A stretch of DNA of 64,000 nucleotides from Pseudomonas khorasanensis (GCF_014268505.2 NZ_JABWQP020000012.1:62001-126000); one strand, 5' to 3'. Counted from the stretch's first letter, positions 1-15,289 are shown. The notes: generated from the letters alone by a model not told the origin. Translations and numbers: made by a program.

Positions 1-1656
<1,656 letters not shown>

Positions 1657-1858
1657 ATCGTTCAATTAACTACCCTCTGAAGCAAGCTCCGCTACTGGCG
1701 CGCGCTTCGCATGATATTCACCGGCCTAACTTACTACATTACCTACAACTCTGGCAGGCGCCGTCTGTAACCCTTTGTGAAACACTTTCTACACAATATT
1801 CGCTTATGCAGGCAGAGCGAAATATGAAAAACCTATCGCCCTGCCGAAAAAACTCGTT

Positions 1859-2488
1859 TTACTCATTACCGCCGCGGTAACCCCAAGCCAGCATGTACTG
1901 CTCGCGAGAGCTGCCGCGAGAAGAGTCGGGCTTGATCATCTGAATCTTGTCGAATTTCTTTCGAGCATCCTTCAGGTAAGCATCGAAGCCTTCGCCCTGA
2001 AAAATCTTGATGACAAAATTACCACCCGGCTTGAGTATCCGATCCGCCAGATCCAGGGCCAGTTCACAAAGAAACATGGCTTTGGGCATGTCGACTTCGG
2101 GCGTACCACTCATATTGGGGGCCATATCGGAAATCACAAGGTCGACCTGCGAATTACCGACAGCCTCAAGAATCTGCGCGAGCACTTCGTCCTGGGTAAA
2201 GTCACCCTGGATGAAATTGACATCGGGAATGCTGTCCATCTCGAGGATGTCCGAGGCGATCAGACGCCCCTGCCCACCGATCAGCCGACTGGTAACCTGC
2301 GACCAGCCACCCGGCGCCGCGCCGAGATCGACCACGCTCATGCCCGGACGGATCAGTTTGTATTTCTCCTGGATCTCCAGAAGCTTGTAGCTTGCACGCG
2401 AGCGGTAGCCATCCTTCTGCGCCTGCTTCACATAAGGATCGTTGACATGTCTTTTCAGCCAACCAAGGCTTGTCTTGGAACGCGCCAT
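1859..2488 (-). CDS. rlmE: 23S rRNA 2'-O-ribose U2552 methyltransferase RlmE (FtsJ/RrmJ)
   Basis: RlmE methylates the 2'-OH of U2552 in the peptidyl-transferase A loop of 23S rRNA, using S-adenosylmethionine, late in 50S assembly. The protein has 209 residues, the family length. It shows the Rossmann SAM motif VDLGAAPGGWSQ, and its motifs carry the residues expected of the K-D-K-E catalytic tetrad (lysine of RSRASYKL, aspartate of ISDMAPN, lysine of NFVIKIFQG, C-terminal glutamate of SREQY). The start at 2488 gives MARSKTS, as in homologues; an upstream in-frame ATG at 2500 adds MRCP and is less likely. It is divergent from yhbY across a short region with an inverted repeat, and ftsH follows on the same strand. 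Confidence 0.97.
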   Translation of the reverse strand: MARSKTSLGWLKRHVNDPYVKQAQKDGYRSRASYKLLEIQEKYKLIRPGMSVVDLGAAPGGWSQVTSRLIGGQGRLIASDILEMDSIPDVNFIQGDFTQDEVLAQILEAVGNSQVDLVISDMAPNMSGTPEVDMPKAMFLCELALDLADRILKPGGNFVIKIFQGEGFDAYLKDARKKFDKIQMIKPDSSRGSSREQYMLAWGYRGGNE

Positions 2489-2543
2489 TGGGCACCTCAA
2501 TGATTAGGGTCGTGATTAGTTGGGCGGATCCACGAGCCGTCGG

Positions 2544-2564
2544 GTAAAATGGCCGCCATTTTAC
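2544..2564. promoter_or_regulatory. Inverted repeat with facing -10-like hexamers between rlmE and yhbY
   Basis: A 9-bp perfect inverted repeat (GTAAAATGG, 3-nt spacer, CCATTTTAC) lies in the 101-bp gap between the divergent genes rlmE and yhbY. Each arm contains TAAAAT, a good sigma70 -10 hexamer: on the plus strand at 2545-2550 and on the minus strand at 2558-2563. One element could therefore serve both directions or act as an operator. Seen: the symmetry. Inferred: the promoter role. No convincing -35 boxes were identified. Confidence 0.4.
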
Positions 2565-2589
2565 AGAATCCAGACGAAAGGGTCAGATT

Positions 2590-2898
2590 ATGCCGCTCAC
2601 TCCAGAGCAGAAGAAACAGTACAAATCCATTGGCCACCATCTGAAACCAGTACTGACTGTGGCTGACAACGGTTTGACTGAAGGTGTGCTAGCCGAACTC
2701 GAACGCGCATTGGCGGATCACGAGCTGATCAAGATCAAGCTCAACATCCTCGATCGCGAGTCGCGCCTGGCGCACATCGCCGAGCTGTGCAAAGTCGGCA
2801 AAGCGGACCTGGTTCAGGTCATCGGCAAGATGGCACTGGTCTACCGCAAGAACTTCAGTGCCAACAAGCAGCTGTCGAACGTTCATCGCTTCAAGTGA
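2590..2898 (+). CDS. yhbY: Ribosome assembly RNA-binding protein YhbY (CRM domain)
   Basis: This is a small RNA-binding protein of the CRM/YhbY family, known to associate with pre-50S ribosomal particles. The 102 residues form a single CRM domain. The N-terminal PLTPEQKKQYKSIGHHLKP matches the family start, the GLTEGVL/ELERAL helix precedes a HELIKIKLN strand, and the QVIGKMALVYRKN segment corresponds to the conserved C-terminal G-x-x-x-v-l-Y-R signature. A purine-rich GAAAGGG precedes the ATG. The gene is divergent from rlmE, another 50S-maturation gene. Confidence 0.95.
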   Translation: MPLTPEQKKQYKSIGHHLKPVLTVADNGLTEGVLAELERALADHELIKIKLNILDRESRLAHIAELCKVGKADLVQVIGKMALVYRKNFSANKQLSNVHRFK

Positions 2899-2907
2899 TG
2901 ACCAGAG

Positions 2908-3312
2908 TCAGGGGTGTGCTTCGCGCACCCTGCCACTCCATCCCGGCACCGGCTGCATCACCAGCACCAGCCCGGAAAACCCCAGCACCAGATAACTGAA
3001 TACCTGCCAGCGCTGCGCATCCGGCCAGCCGACACGCACGGCGATATACATCGCGCACGCGTACAACGCCATCAACAGCACCTGCCCGCGAAAATCCCGC
3101 CAGAGACTGGAAAGGCCTTCAGCCTGTACCAGCACCAAAGCCTGAAACAATACGCATGCGGCGGCAAACCCTACCACCAGCACCTCAAATGCGTTGGCGA
3201 CTTCGTCGATCAACAGCGGCGCCAGGCCAATCTGGCCCAACGCCGGCTGCAAACCAAGATGAATCAGCCAAAGACCGCCGACCCACAACATCTGGGTCAG
3301 TTGCCAAAGCAT
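2908..3312 (-). CDS. Small integral membrane protein, DUF4149-like
   Basis: This 134-residue hydrophobic protein has about four predicted transmembrane segments (roughly residues 4-25, 45-68, 76-95 and 104-122). The opening LWQLTQMLWVGGLWLIH resembles small DUF4149-type membrane proteins found beside greA in pseudomonads. No catalytic motif is visible and the function is unknown. The ATG at 3312 was chosen because the hydrophobic protein begins there; the frame stays open to 3384, but that would overlap the end of greA. It lies just after greA on the same strand, and a strong hairpin sits immediately before its start codon. It converges with yhbY, with stop codons 9 bp apart. Confidence 0.75.
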   Translation of the reverse strand: MLWQLTQMLWVGGLWLIHLGLQPALGQIGLAPLLIDEVANAFEVLVVGFAAACVLFQALVLVQAEGLSSLWRDFRGQVLLMALYACAMYIAVRVGWPDAQRWQVFSYLVLGFSGLVLVMQPVPGWSGRVREAHP

Positions 3313-3335
3313 GGCGCCCGCATGGAGCGGGCGCC
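3313..3335 (-). terminator. Hairpin between greA and the small membrane-protein gene
   Basis: A perfect 9-bp GC-only stem (GGCGCCCGC / GCGGGCGCC) with a 5-nt loop lies right after the greA stop codon and touches the next ATG at 3312. There is no U-tract, so it is more likely a processing or partial-termination site, or a translational block on the downstream gene, than a full intrinsic terminator. Confidence 0.5.
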
Positions 3336-3340
3336 GTCTT

Positions 3341-3813
3341 TCAGATGTGGCGAACTTCAACAATCTCATACTCGATAACGCCACTTGGCGTTTTCACGGC
3401 AACCACGTCGCCTTCTTCCTTGCCGATCAAGGCACGGGCCAAAGGCGAGCCAACCGAAATCTTGCCGAGTTTGAAATCAGCCTCATCCTCACCCACGATG
3501 TGGTAAGTGACGCTTTCATCCGTTTCGACGTTGGCGATTTCGACAGTGGTACCGAAGATCACCTTGCCGGTGTGCGGGATGGTAGTGACGTCGATGATGA
3601 CCTGGTTCTGAATCCGGCCTTCGATATCACGAATCCGCGCCTCGACCATGCCCTGCTGTTCGCGGGCAGCATGGTATTCGGCGTTTTCTTTCAAGTCGCC
3701 CAACTCGCGGGCCGTACCGATGTCCTGGCTGAGCTTCGGACGGACGACCTTGGTCAGGTGAGCGTGTTCTTCTTCCAGGGCTTTGGCGCCCTGGACAGTC
3801 ATTGGATATTTGA

Positions 3814-3817
<4 letters not shown>
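3341..3817 (-). CDS. greA: Transcript cleavage factor GreA
   Basis: GreA rescues backtracked RNA polymerase by inserting a coiled coil into the secondary channel and promoting cleavage of the RNA 3' end. The 158-residue length is typical. The N-terminal coiled coil (about 1-75) carries the acidic tip in ELGDLKENAEYHAAREQQ, and the C-terminal FKBP-like domain ends in GVIEYEIVEVRHI. The start codon overlaps the carB stop by 4 nt, which implies translational coupling and transcription at the end of the car operon. This order is standard in Pseudomonas. Confidence 0.97.
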
Positions 3818-7035
<3,218 letters not shown>

Positions 7036-7159
7036 GGTTTGTCACTCAAATCCGCAGGTCAGTCGGCAAGCCGTCTTGATCGATTTCTGAAGTCCCGAAG
7101 GGGCCGCCGGTATCGGGGCCGCCTTCGAGTGCTTCTCTCTACAGTCTCAAGGCGAACGC

Positions 7160-8296
7160 TTAGCGTCGCTTGGCCATCTCGTTGATGAAGCGGTCGAACA
7201 GTGGCGCGACATCGTTCGGGCCCGGGCTCGCTTCAGGGTGACCCTGGAAGCTGAACGCGCTTTTGTCGGTGCGTTCGATGCCTTGCAGGGTGCCGTCGAA
7301 CAGCGATTTGTGAATCGCACGGACGTTGGCGGGCAGGGTTTCTTCGTCAACCGCGAAACCGTGGTTCTGACTGGTGATCATCACGACACCGGTGTCCAGA
7401 TCCTGCACCGGGTGGTTGGCGCCGTGGTGGCCGTGCCCCATTTTCACAGTCTTGGCGCCGGAGGCCAGAGCCAGCAACTGGTGGCCGAGGCAGATGCCGA
7501 ACACCGGAGTTTCGGTTTCCAGCACTTCCTTGATTGCCTGGATCGCGTAGTCGCACGGCTCCGGATCGCCAGGGCCGTTGGACAGGAACACGCCGTCCGG
7601 CTTGAGAGCCAGCACATCAGCGGCTGGAGTCTGCGCAGGCACCACGGTCACGCGGCAGCCGCGCTCGACCAGCATGCGCAGGATGTTGAGCTTGACGCCA
7701 TAGTCGAAGGCAACCACGTGATACGGGAGTTCGGACGCGTCGATGGTCGCGTGGCTGTCGGTTTTCAGATCCCAGACGGTCGAGCGCCATTCATACTGAG
7801 TCTTGGTGCTGACGACTTTCGCCAGATCCATGCCCTTCAGGCCCGGGAAGCCTTGCGCCGCGGCGATGGCCGCTTCTTCGGAGATGTTGTCGCCGGCCAT
7901 GATGCAGCCGTTCTGAGCACCTTTCTCACGCAGGATGCGGGTCAGGCGACGGGTGTCGATACCGGCGATTGCCACAACATTGTTGGCTTTCAGGTAATCG
8001 GACAGGGACATCGTGTTACGCCAGTTGCTCGCTACCAGCGGCAGGTCACGGATGACCAGACCGGCAGACCAGACGCGATCGGACTCGGCATCTTCCGGCG
8101 TGGTGCCGGTGTTGCCGATGTGCGGGTAAGTCAGGGTCACGATCTGTTGGGCGTAGGAAGGATCGGTAAGGATTTCCTGATAGCCGGTCATTGCGGTGTT
8201 GAACACCACCTCACCAACGGTCTGACCGTCGGCTCCAATGGCTTCGCCGCGAAAAATGCTGCCATCAGCAAGGGCGAGTATGGCTGGCTTAGTCAA
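7160..8296 (-). CDS. carA: Carbamoyl-phosphate synthase small (glutaminase) subunit, TTG start
   Basis: CarA is the class I glutamine amidotransferase subunit that hydrolyses glutamine and channels ammonia to CarB. The nucleophile cysteine is in FGICLGHQLLA, the catalytic histidine in FQGHPEASPGP, and the oxyanion region in LSNGPGDPEP. I place the start at a TTG (8296), giving a 378-residue protein beginning with TKPAILALADG. A strong GGGAGG ribosome-binding site lies 7 nt upstream of it. An in-frame ATG at 8320 would add eight residues and place the ribosome-binding site inside the gene. A terminator-like hairpin lies in the upstream leader (8342-8377). Confidence 0.97.
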   Translation of the reverse strand: MTKPAILALADGSIFRGEAIGADGQTVGEVVFNTAMTGYQEILTDPSYAQQIVTLTYPHIGNTGTTPEDAESDRVWSAGLVIRDLPLVASNWRNTMSLSDYLKANNVVAIAGIDTRRLTRILREKGAQNGCIMAGDNISEEAAIAAAQGFPGLKGMDLAKVVSTKTQYEWRSTVWDLKTDSHATIDASELPYHVVAFDYGVKLNILRMLVERGCRVTVVPAQTPAADVLALKPDGVFLSNGPGDPEPCDYAIQAIKEVLETETPVFGICLGHQLLALASGAKTVKMGHGHHGANHPVQDLDTGVVMITSQNHGFAVDEETLPANVRAIHKSLFDGTLQGIERTDKSAFSFQGHPEASPGPNDVAPLFDRFINEMAKRR

Positions 8297-8341
8297 GAAG
8301 ACCTCCCGTAAATAACGCATGAAAGGGCAATCGCAGGTTGT

Positions 8342-8377
8342 AAAAAAGCGGAGTGACGTATGGACACGTCACCCCGC
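8342..8377 (-). terminator. Rho-independent terminator upstream of carA (dapB terminator or carA attenuator)
   Basis: Read on the minus strand, a 12-bp stem (positions 8366-8377 with 8348-8359, one G-U pair) with a 6-nt loop is followed directly by six U residues. It lies 177 bp past the dapB stop and 46 bp before the carA TTG. A second small inverted repeat (TTTAGTG / CACTAAA) and a possible AT-rich -10 region (near 8388-8395) lie between dapB and the hairpin. If carA transcription starts there, the hairpin lies in its leader and would act as an attenuator. The rest of the 8297-8554 gap shows no gene. Confidence 0.8.
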
Positions 8378-8554
8378 TTCTTCACTGAAATTATTCTGCG
8401 CGCTTTTAGTGGACACACTAAAGCTGTAGCTTACAGAAAAGGGCGTTTTTGGTCCACCGCTAAAGAGCCTTAAAGGCCGGAGAATGCGACAGGTCGTCGC
8501 CAAGCGGTAAAACCCGGTGCAAACAGGGCGTTTGCACCGGGGTTCAGCAACGTC

Positions 8555-9358
8555 TCAACGCAGGTCGAGCACGTCCTGCATGTCATAAAGGCCCGGCTCG
8601 CGACCATCCAGCCACAGCGCCGCACGCACCGCGCCCTTGGCGAAAGTCATACGGCTCGAAGCCTTGTGGGTGATCTCGACACGCTCGCCATCGGCGGCAA
8701 ACAGCACGGTGTGATCGCCAACGATGTCGCCGGCACGCACGGTGGCGAAACCAATGGTTTCCCGCTCACGTGCACCGGTCTGGCCTTCGCGACCGTAGAC
8801 CGCGACTTTCTTCAGATCACGACCCAGCGCATCGGCAATCACTTCGCCCATGCGCACGGCCGTGCCTGACGGTGCATCGACCTTGTGACGGTGGTGGGCT
8901 TCCATGATTTCGATATCGACGTCATCGCCCAGCACTCGCGCAGCGGTGTCGAGCAATTTCAGGCAGAGGTTGACGCCGACGCTGAAGTTGGCGGCAAAGA
9001 CGATCGGAATGTCCTTGCCCGCCTCGGCCAGCAACTGCTTCTCTTCAACACTGAAACCGGTCGTGCCGATGATCATCGCCTTGCCGTGTTTACGGCAGAA
9101 GGCGAGATTCTTCAGGGTCACGGTCGGGTGGGTGAAGTCGATGAGCACATCGAACTCTTCAACCACACGATCCAGATCACCGGACAGCGGCACGCCGATA
9201 CGGCCCAGCGCTGCCAGCTCACCGGCATCGGCGCCGACCAACGTGCTGTCGGGACGATCGACCGCTGCCGTCAGGCCAGCGCCTGGCGTTTGCTGCACTG
9301 CTTCAATCAGGGTCTTGCCCATGCGCCCGGCGGCGCCCATCACTGCAATACGTCGCAT
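8555..9358 (-). CDS. dapB: 4-hydroxy-tetrahydrodipicolinate reductase
   Basis: DapB reduces 4-hydroxy-tetrahydrodipicolinate with NAD(P)H in the diaminopimelate/lysine pathway. The 267 residues include an N-terminal Rossmann motif (AVMGAAGRMGKTL, about 5-17), the DFTHP loop, and the signature EAHHRHKVDAPSGTA with the catalytic histidine/lysine pair. The length matches the family. It is preceded by dnaJ with a 9-bp gap, so it is probably cotranscribed with it, as in other pseudomonads. Confidence 0.98.
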   Translation of the reverse strand: MRRIAVMGAAGRMGKTLIEAVQQTPGAGLTAAVDRPDSTLVGADAGELAALGRIGVPLSGDLDRVVEEFDVLIDFTHPTVTLKNLAFCRKHGKAMIIGTTGFSVEEKQLLAEAGKDIPIVFAANFSVGVNLCLKLLDTAARVLGDDVDIEIMEAHHRHKVDAPSGTAVRMGEVIADALGRDLKKVAVYGREGQTGARERETIGFATVRAGDIVGDHTVLFAADGERVEITHKASSRMTFAKGAVRAALWLDGREPGLYDMQDVLDLR

Positions 9359-9367
9359 GCCGACTCC

Positions 9368-10492
9368 TTACAAATCGCCGAAGAAACGCTTCACACCGTC
9401 GAACCAACCGGTGGTTTTTGGCGAATGGCTGTTGTCATCGGCCAGGGAGCTGCGGAATTCTTCCAACAGTTCACGCTGACGACGATTGAGATTAACCGGC
9501 GTCTCGACCGCTACACGGCACATCAAATCGCCCGCGCCGCCGCCACGCACCGGGGCAACACCCTTGCCGCGCACGCGGAACTGCTTGCCAGTTTGCGTGC
9601 CTTCGGGGATTTTCAGTTTGACGCGACCGTCGAGGGTCGGAATCTCCAGCTCGCCACCCAGCGCTGCGTCGACGAAGCTGATCGGCACTTCGCAGAACAG
9701 ATGCTTGCCGTCACGCTGGAAGATGTCGTGTTCGCGCACATTGATCACAACGTACAGGTCGCCAGTCGGCCCGCCCTGGGTCCCCGCCTCGCCTTCGCCG
9801 GACAGACGGATGCGGTCGCCGGTATCCACACCCGCCGGCACTTTCACCGACAGGGTTTTGTACTCTTCGACGCGACCGTCGCCGTGGCACGATTCGCACG
9901 GATCGGAAATGATCTTGCCCTGGCCATGGCAGCGCGGGCAGGTCTGTTGAACCGAGAAGAAACCCTGCTGCATGCGCACCTGGCCGATGCCGCCGCACGT
10001 CGGGCACGTCGAAGGCGAAGAGCCTTTCTTGGCACCGGAACCGTCGCAAGGCTGGCAGTTGACCAGTGTCGGAACGCGGATATTCACCGACGTGCCGCGC
10101 ACCGCTTCTTCCAGATTCAGCTCCAGGGTGTAGCGCAGATCGCTGCCACGCTGAGCGCCGCCACGGGAACCGCCGCGACCACCACCGAAGAAATCACTGA
10201 AGACATCACCAAAGATGTCCGAGAAGTTCTGGCCGCCGAAACCGGCACCGCCGCCGCCCATGCTCGGGTCAACGCCGGCATGACCATACTGGTCGTATGC
10301 CGCACGCTTGCTGGCGTCGGACAAGACTTCATAGGCCTCGTTGGCCTCTTTGAACATCTCTTCCGAGGCTTTGTCGCCGGGATTACGGTCAGGGTGGTGC
10401 TTCATTGCCAGGCGGCGATAGGCCTTTTTCAGGTCCGCTTCGCTCGTGCCCCGCTCGACACCCAATACTTCGTAATAATCACGCTTTGCCAT
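9368..10492 (-). CDS. dnaJ: Chaperone protein DnaJ (Hsp40)
   Basis: DnaJ delivers unfolded clients to DnaK and stimulates its ATPase. The 374-residue protein has the order expected of a type I Hsp40. The J domain with HPD (HHPDRNPG, about residue 33) comes first, followed by a Gly/Phe-rich linker (about 75-115). A zinc-binding cysteine-rich domain with four CxxCxG-type repeats (CQPCDGSG, CPTCGGIG, CPRCHGQG, CESCHGDG) and two beta-barrel client-binding domains complete it. It lies 296 bp downstream of dnaK and just ahead of dapB. Confidence 0.98.
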   Translation of the reverse strand: MAKRDYYEVLGVERGTSEADLKKAYRRLAMKHHPDRNPGDKASEEMFKEANEAYEVLSDASKRAAYDQYGHAGVDPSMGGGGAGFGGQNFSDIFGDVFSDFFGGGRGGSRGGAQRGSDLRYTLELNLEEAVRGTSVNIRVPTLVNCQPCDGSGAKKGSSPSTCPTCGGIGQVRMQQGFFSVQQTCPRCHGQGKIISDPCESCHGDGRVEEYKTLSVKVPAGVDTGDRIRLSGEGEAGTQGGPTGDLYVVINVREHDIFQRDGKHLFCEVPISFVDAALGGELEIPTLDGRVKLKIPEGTQTGKQFRVRGKGVAPVRGGGAGDLMCRVAVETPVNLNRRQRELLEEFRSSLADDNSHSPKTTGWFDGVKRFFGDL

Positions 10493-10714
10493 AAGTTCTT
10501 TGCACTCTTAAGGACGTTCGGCAAACCCCTCCTGAGCCTCGCCAAACTCGTTGAGCCCCCATGAAGGCCCGGACCCAACTCACGTCAATTCAACGATCCT
10601 GGTCTAGATTGATGCGGTAATTTCAGCGCGAAAAGCAGGAGCATTTTCGGCCATACCGCCAGCACGCGAGCGCTGTCGCATGCTGTAAAAATTCGCGTAT
10701 TCCAGATACGCCAA

Positions 10715-10734
10715 CGCGGGAGCAAGCTCCCGCG
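10715..10734. repeat. Palindromic REP-like hairpin in the dnaK-dnaJ gap
   Basis: CGCGGGAGC / GCTCCCGCG forms a 9-bp stem with a 2-nt spacer, 55 bp past the dnaK stop. It resembles the short palindromic repeats scattered in Pseudomonas intergenic regions. It could also help end or stabilise the dnaK transcript; there is no U-tract. The rest of 10493-10788 holds no gene, and no clear dnaJ promoter was identified. Confidence 0.6.
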
Positions 10735-10788
10735 CGGCGACATCCTACCAGTCACCGCCGCAAGGCAGTCAACCGGGCGACCAACAAC

Positions 10789-12705
<1,917 letters not shown>

Positions 12706-12784
12706 GTTCACTCTCCCGAAACTTTGGATTTGGATGCCGCAGCAGTGGTGGCTGACTGCGGTAGCACTTAAACGCTTGACTTCT

Positions 12785-12812
12785 AAATGGGGGCCTTGCG
12801 GCTAATTTCAAG
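12785..12812 (-). promoter_or_regulatory. Sigma32 heat-shock promoter for dnaK
   Basis: On the minus strand, CTTGAA (12807-12812) is followed after 14 bp by CCCCATTT (12785-12792). This matches the sigma32 consensus CTTGAA-N(11-15)-CCCCATNT. The -35 box overlaps the grpE stop codon, so dnaK can be transcribed independently of grpE. Confidence 0.8.
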
Positions 12813-13374
12813 CCTGCTCGTCAATAGAAGGCGAAACTGGCGCAGGCGCCTTGCTGACCACGACCATTGCCGGGCGCAGCAGACGACCATTGAGCTGATA
12901 GCCCTTCTGGAACACCTTCAGAACGCTGTTCGGTTCGACGTCAGCACTTTCCTGCATGGCCATCGCCTGATGAAGAACGGCGTTGAACGGTTCGCCATGG
13001 GGATCGATCGCTTCAAGCTGATAACGCTTGAGGGTGTCGTTGAACATTTTCAGTGTCAGCTCGATGCCTTCGCGCATTGGACGAATGCTTTCGTCGTCCG
13101 GGTTCGACAGCTCGAGACCGCGCTCCAGGCTGTCGACGATCGGCAGCAGGTCGCCGGCAAATTTCTCAAGGGCAAACTTGTGCGCCTTCTCGACGTCCTG
13201 CTCGGCACGACGACGGACGTTCTGCAGATCGGCAGCAACACGCAGAGACTGATCCTGCGCGGCGGCCAATTGCTCTTCGAGCACTTGCACACGGGTCGCC
13301 AGGTCATCACCCGAACTCTCGGGCGCCTGATTGGCTTCTGGGTTTTGCGTATCTACTGTCTGTTCGTCAGCCAT
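12808..13374 (-). CDS. grpE: Nucleotide exchange factor GrpE
   Basis: GrpE opens the DnaK nucleotide-binding domain to release ADP and is the thermosensor of the chaperone cycle. The 188-residue protein has a disordered N-terminus, a long coiled coil (about 28-90, heptads in VQVLEEQLAAAQDQ), the dimer helices and a C-terminal beta domain with the family signature around ILKVFQKGYQLNGRLLRPAMV. It is first in the grpE-dnaK-dnaJ cluster, with a sigma32 promoter upstream. Confidence 0.97.
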   Translation of the reverse strand: MADEQTVDTQNPEANQAPESSGDDLATRVQVLEEQLAAAQDQSLRVAADLQNVRRRAEQDVEKAHKFALEKFAGDLLPIVDSLERGLELSNPDDESIRPMREGIELTLKMFNDTLKRYQLEAIDPHGEPFNAVLHQAMAMQESADVEPNSVLKVFQKGYQLNGRLLRPAMVVVSKAPAPVSPSIDEQA

Positions 13375-13428
13375 AGAATTCTCCTTTCAATATCGTCCGC
13401 GAGGTTGGACTCGCGCTTCTGCCCCGAT

Positions 13429-13456
13429 ATATGGGGCCGCAAAAACAGGCTTCAAG
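13429..13456 (-). promoter_or_regulatory. Sigma32 heat-shock promoter for grpE
   Basis: On the minus strand, CTTGAA (13451-13456) and CCCCATAT (13429-13436) are separated by 14 bp, matching the sigma32 consensus and with the same spacer length as the dnaK promoter. The -10 region sits inside a GCCCC(G)ATAT/ATGGGGC palindrome. The predicted transcript starts about 50 bp upstream of the grpE ATG. Confidence 0.82.
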
Positions 13457-13575
13457 GGCTCTCATGCATTAACCCTACAAAAAAGTGCTGCTTTGTCATT
13501 CCACAACGCACTAAGCCTTCCGTCGCACCGCGCAAATCGAGCTAAGCGAAGGCATTGTCAGGCCGAAACAAAACA

Positions 13576-13591
13576 CTGTATAAATAACCAG
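13576..13591. promoter_or_regulatory. LexA (SOS) box upstream of recN
   Basis: CTGTATAAATAACCAG fits the SOS box pattern CTG-N10-CAG with an AT-rich centre, 24 bp upstream of the recN start. It overlaps a TATAAAT -10-like element, so bound LexA would block the promoter. recN is a classical SOS gene in gammaproteobacteria. Confidence 0.8.
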
Positions 13592-13615
13592 ACCTAAAAC
13601 CTGGGAGCGGCCTTT

Positions 13616-15289
13616 ATGCTGGTGCACCTGTCCGTACACAACTACGCCATCGTTGAACATCTCGATCTCGAACTCGATCGCGGGATGAGCGTGATCACAG
13701 GGGAAACCGGCGCCGGCAAGTCGATCATGCTCGACGCGCTGGGCCTGACTCTCGGTGATCGCGCCGACAGCGGCGTGGTCCGCCCCGGCGCCGACAAGGC
13801 CGACATCCTTGCCACCTTCGATCTGGTCGATATTCCCGAAGCCAGCGCCTGGCTGGCCGAACGCGACCTGGATATCGACGGCCCGTGCATCCTGCGCCGC
13901 GTCATCACCTCGGAAGGACGCTCTCGCGGCTATATCAACGGCACGCCCTGCCCACTTGGCGATCTCAAAGCACTCGGCGAACTGCTGATCGATATTCATA
14001 GCCAGCACGAACATCAATCGCTGCTGAAGACCGACACACATCGACGCTTGCTCGACGAGTACGCCGGCGCGACCGATCTGGCTCGCCAGGTACAGCTTGC
14101 CGCGCAGCGCTGGCGCCAGACCCGCCAGGAACTGGAGCGCCTTTCCAATTCCGGCGATGAACAACGCGCCCGCCACCAACTGCTCAGCTATCAACTCGAA
14201 GAACTGGAAAACCTCGGTCTCGGCGAGAACGAACTGGAACAGCTGGAGCAGGAACACAAGAACCTGACCAACGCCGAAACCTTGCTCGGCATTTGCCGGC
14301 AAGTGGTCGAACAGTGCAGCGAAAGCGATTCCGGCAACGTGCTGAATGCGCTGACCGCAAGCCTCAATCGGCTTTCCAGCGTGAACAACTCGGTCGGCGC
14401 ATTGGGCGAAGCGAGCAGCCTGCTCACCAGCGCACAGATTCAGGTGGAAGAGGCAGTAGGCGAGCTCAATCGCTTCCTCGACAACTTCGATGCCGACCCC
14501 GCTCGCCTGCAATACCTGGAAGAGCGCCTCGACGCGATTTACACCCTGGCGCGCAAACACCGAATTCAGCCGACCGAAGTCGGCGAGATGCAGCAAAAGC
14601 TGCTGGATGAAATCGAAACACTGAACGCCAATGACGAATCCATCGAGCGTCTGGGCGATGAGCTGGCTTCCTACGCCCGCCACTATCAAGAGAAAGCGCG
14701 CGAGCTCAGCGACCTGCGCCATCAGGCGGCCGGCAGCCTCGCCAGCGCGGTGGAGCAGGAAATTCAGCGTTTGGGCATGCCCGGTGGCCGCTTCACCATC
14801 GAATTAAAAGCCAATGGCAGCGACGAATTGTTGCCGAATGGGCTGGAACAGGTCGAATTGCTGGTCAGCGCCAACCCCGGTCAACCGCTCAAGGCACTGG
14901 CCAAGGTCGCATCCGGCGGCGAGCTGTCGCGGATCAGCCTGGCGATCCAGGTCATCACAGCGCAGACTTCCCGCGTTCCGACGCTGGTGTTTGACGAAGT
15001 GGACGTGGGTATCGGCGGCCCGACGGCTGAAATCGTCGGCCAGTTACTCCGTCGCCTCGGTGAGCGCGGCCAGGTGTTGACCGTGACGCACTTGCCGCAA
15101 GTGGCAGCGCAGGGGCATCAGCACCTGTTCGTGCACAAGGTCCGGGATGAAGAGGCAACGCACACCGCTGTCGCGAAGCTGAGCAAGAACGAACGCATAG
15201 AAGAAGTCGCGCGCATGCTCGGCGGCATCGACCTGACCAAGGAATCCCTGGCCCACGCGAAAAAAATGGTGGTAACCGCCAAGGCTTGA
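13616..15289 (+). CDS. recN: DNA repair protein RecN
   Basis: RecN is an SMC-like ATPase that helps repair double-strand breaks by recombination. The 557-residue protein has an N-terminal Walker A (GETGAGKS, 29-36) with the MLVHLSVHNYAIVEHLDL opening. Two coiled-coil arms (about 155-350) flank a central region. The C-terminal ABC half has the signature ASGGELSRISLAI and Walker B LVFDEVDVGIGG. The ATG at 13616 opens the usual RecN N-terminus. It is divergent from grpE and preceded by a LexA box. Confidence 0.98.
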   Translation: MLVHLSVHNYAIVEHLDLELDRGMSVITGETGAGKSIMLDALGLTLGDRADSGVVRPGADKADILATFDLVDIPEASAWLAERDLDIDGPCILRRVITSEGRSRGYINGTPCPLGDLKALGELLIDIHSQHEHQSLLKTDTHRRLLDEYAGATDLARQVQLAAQRWRQTRQELERLSNSGDEQRARHQLLSYQLEELENLGLGENELEQLEQEHKNLTNAETLLGICRQVVEQCSESDSGNVLNALTASLNRLSSVNNSVGALGEASSLLTSAQIQVEEAVGELNRFLDNFDADPARLQYLEERLDAIYTLARKHRIQPTEVGEMQQKLLDEIETLNANDESIERLGDELASYARHYQEKARELSDLRHQAAGSLASAVEQEIQRLGMPGGRFTIELKANGSDELLPNGLEQVELLVSANPGQPLKALAKVASGGELSRISLAIQVITAQTSRVPTLVFDEVDVGIGGPTAEIVGQLLRRLGERGQVLTVTHLPQVAAQGHQHLFVHKVRDEEATHTAVAKLSKNERIEEVARMLGGIDLTKESLAHAKKMVVTAKA

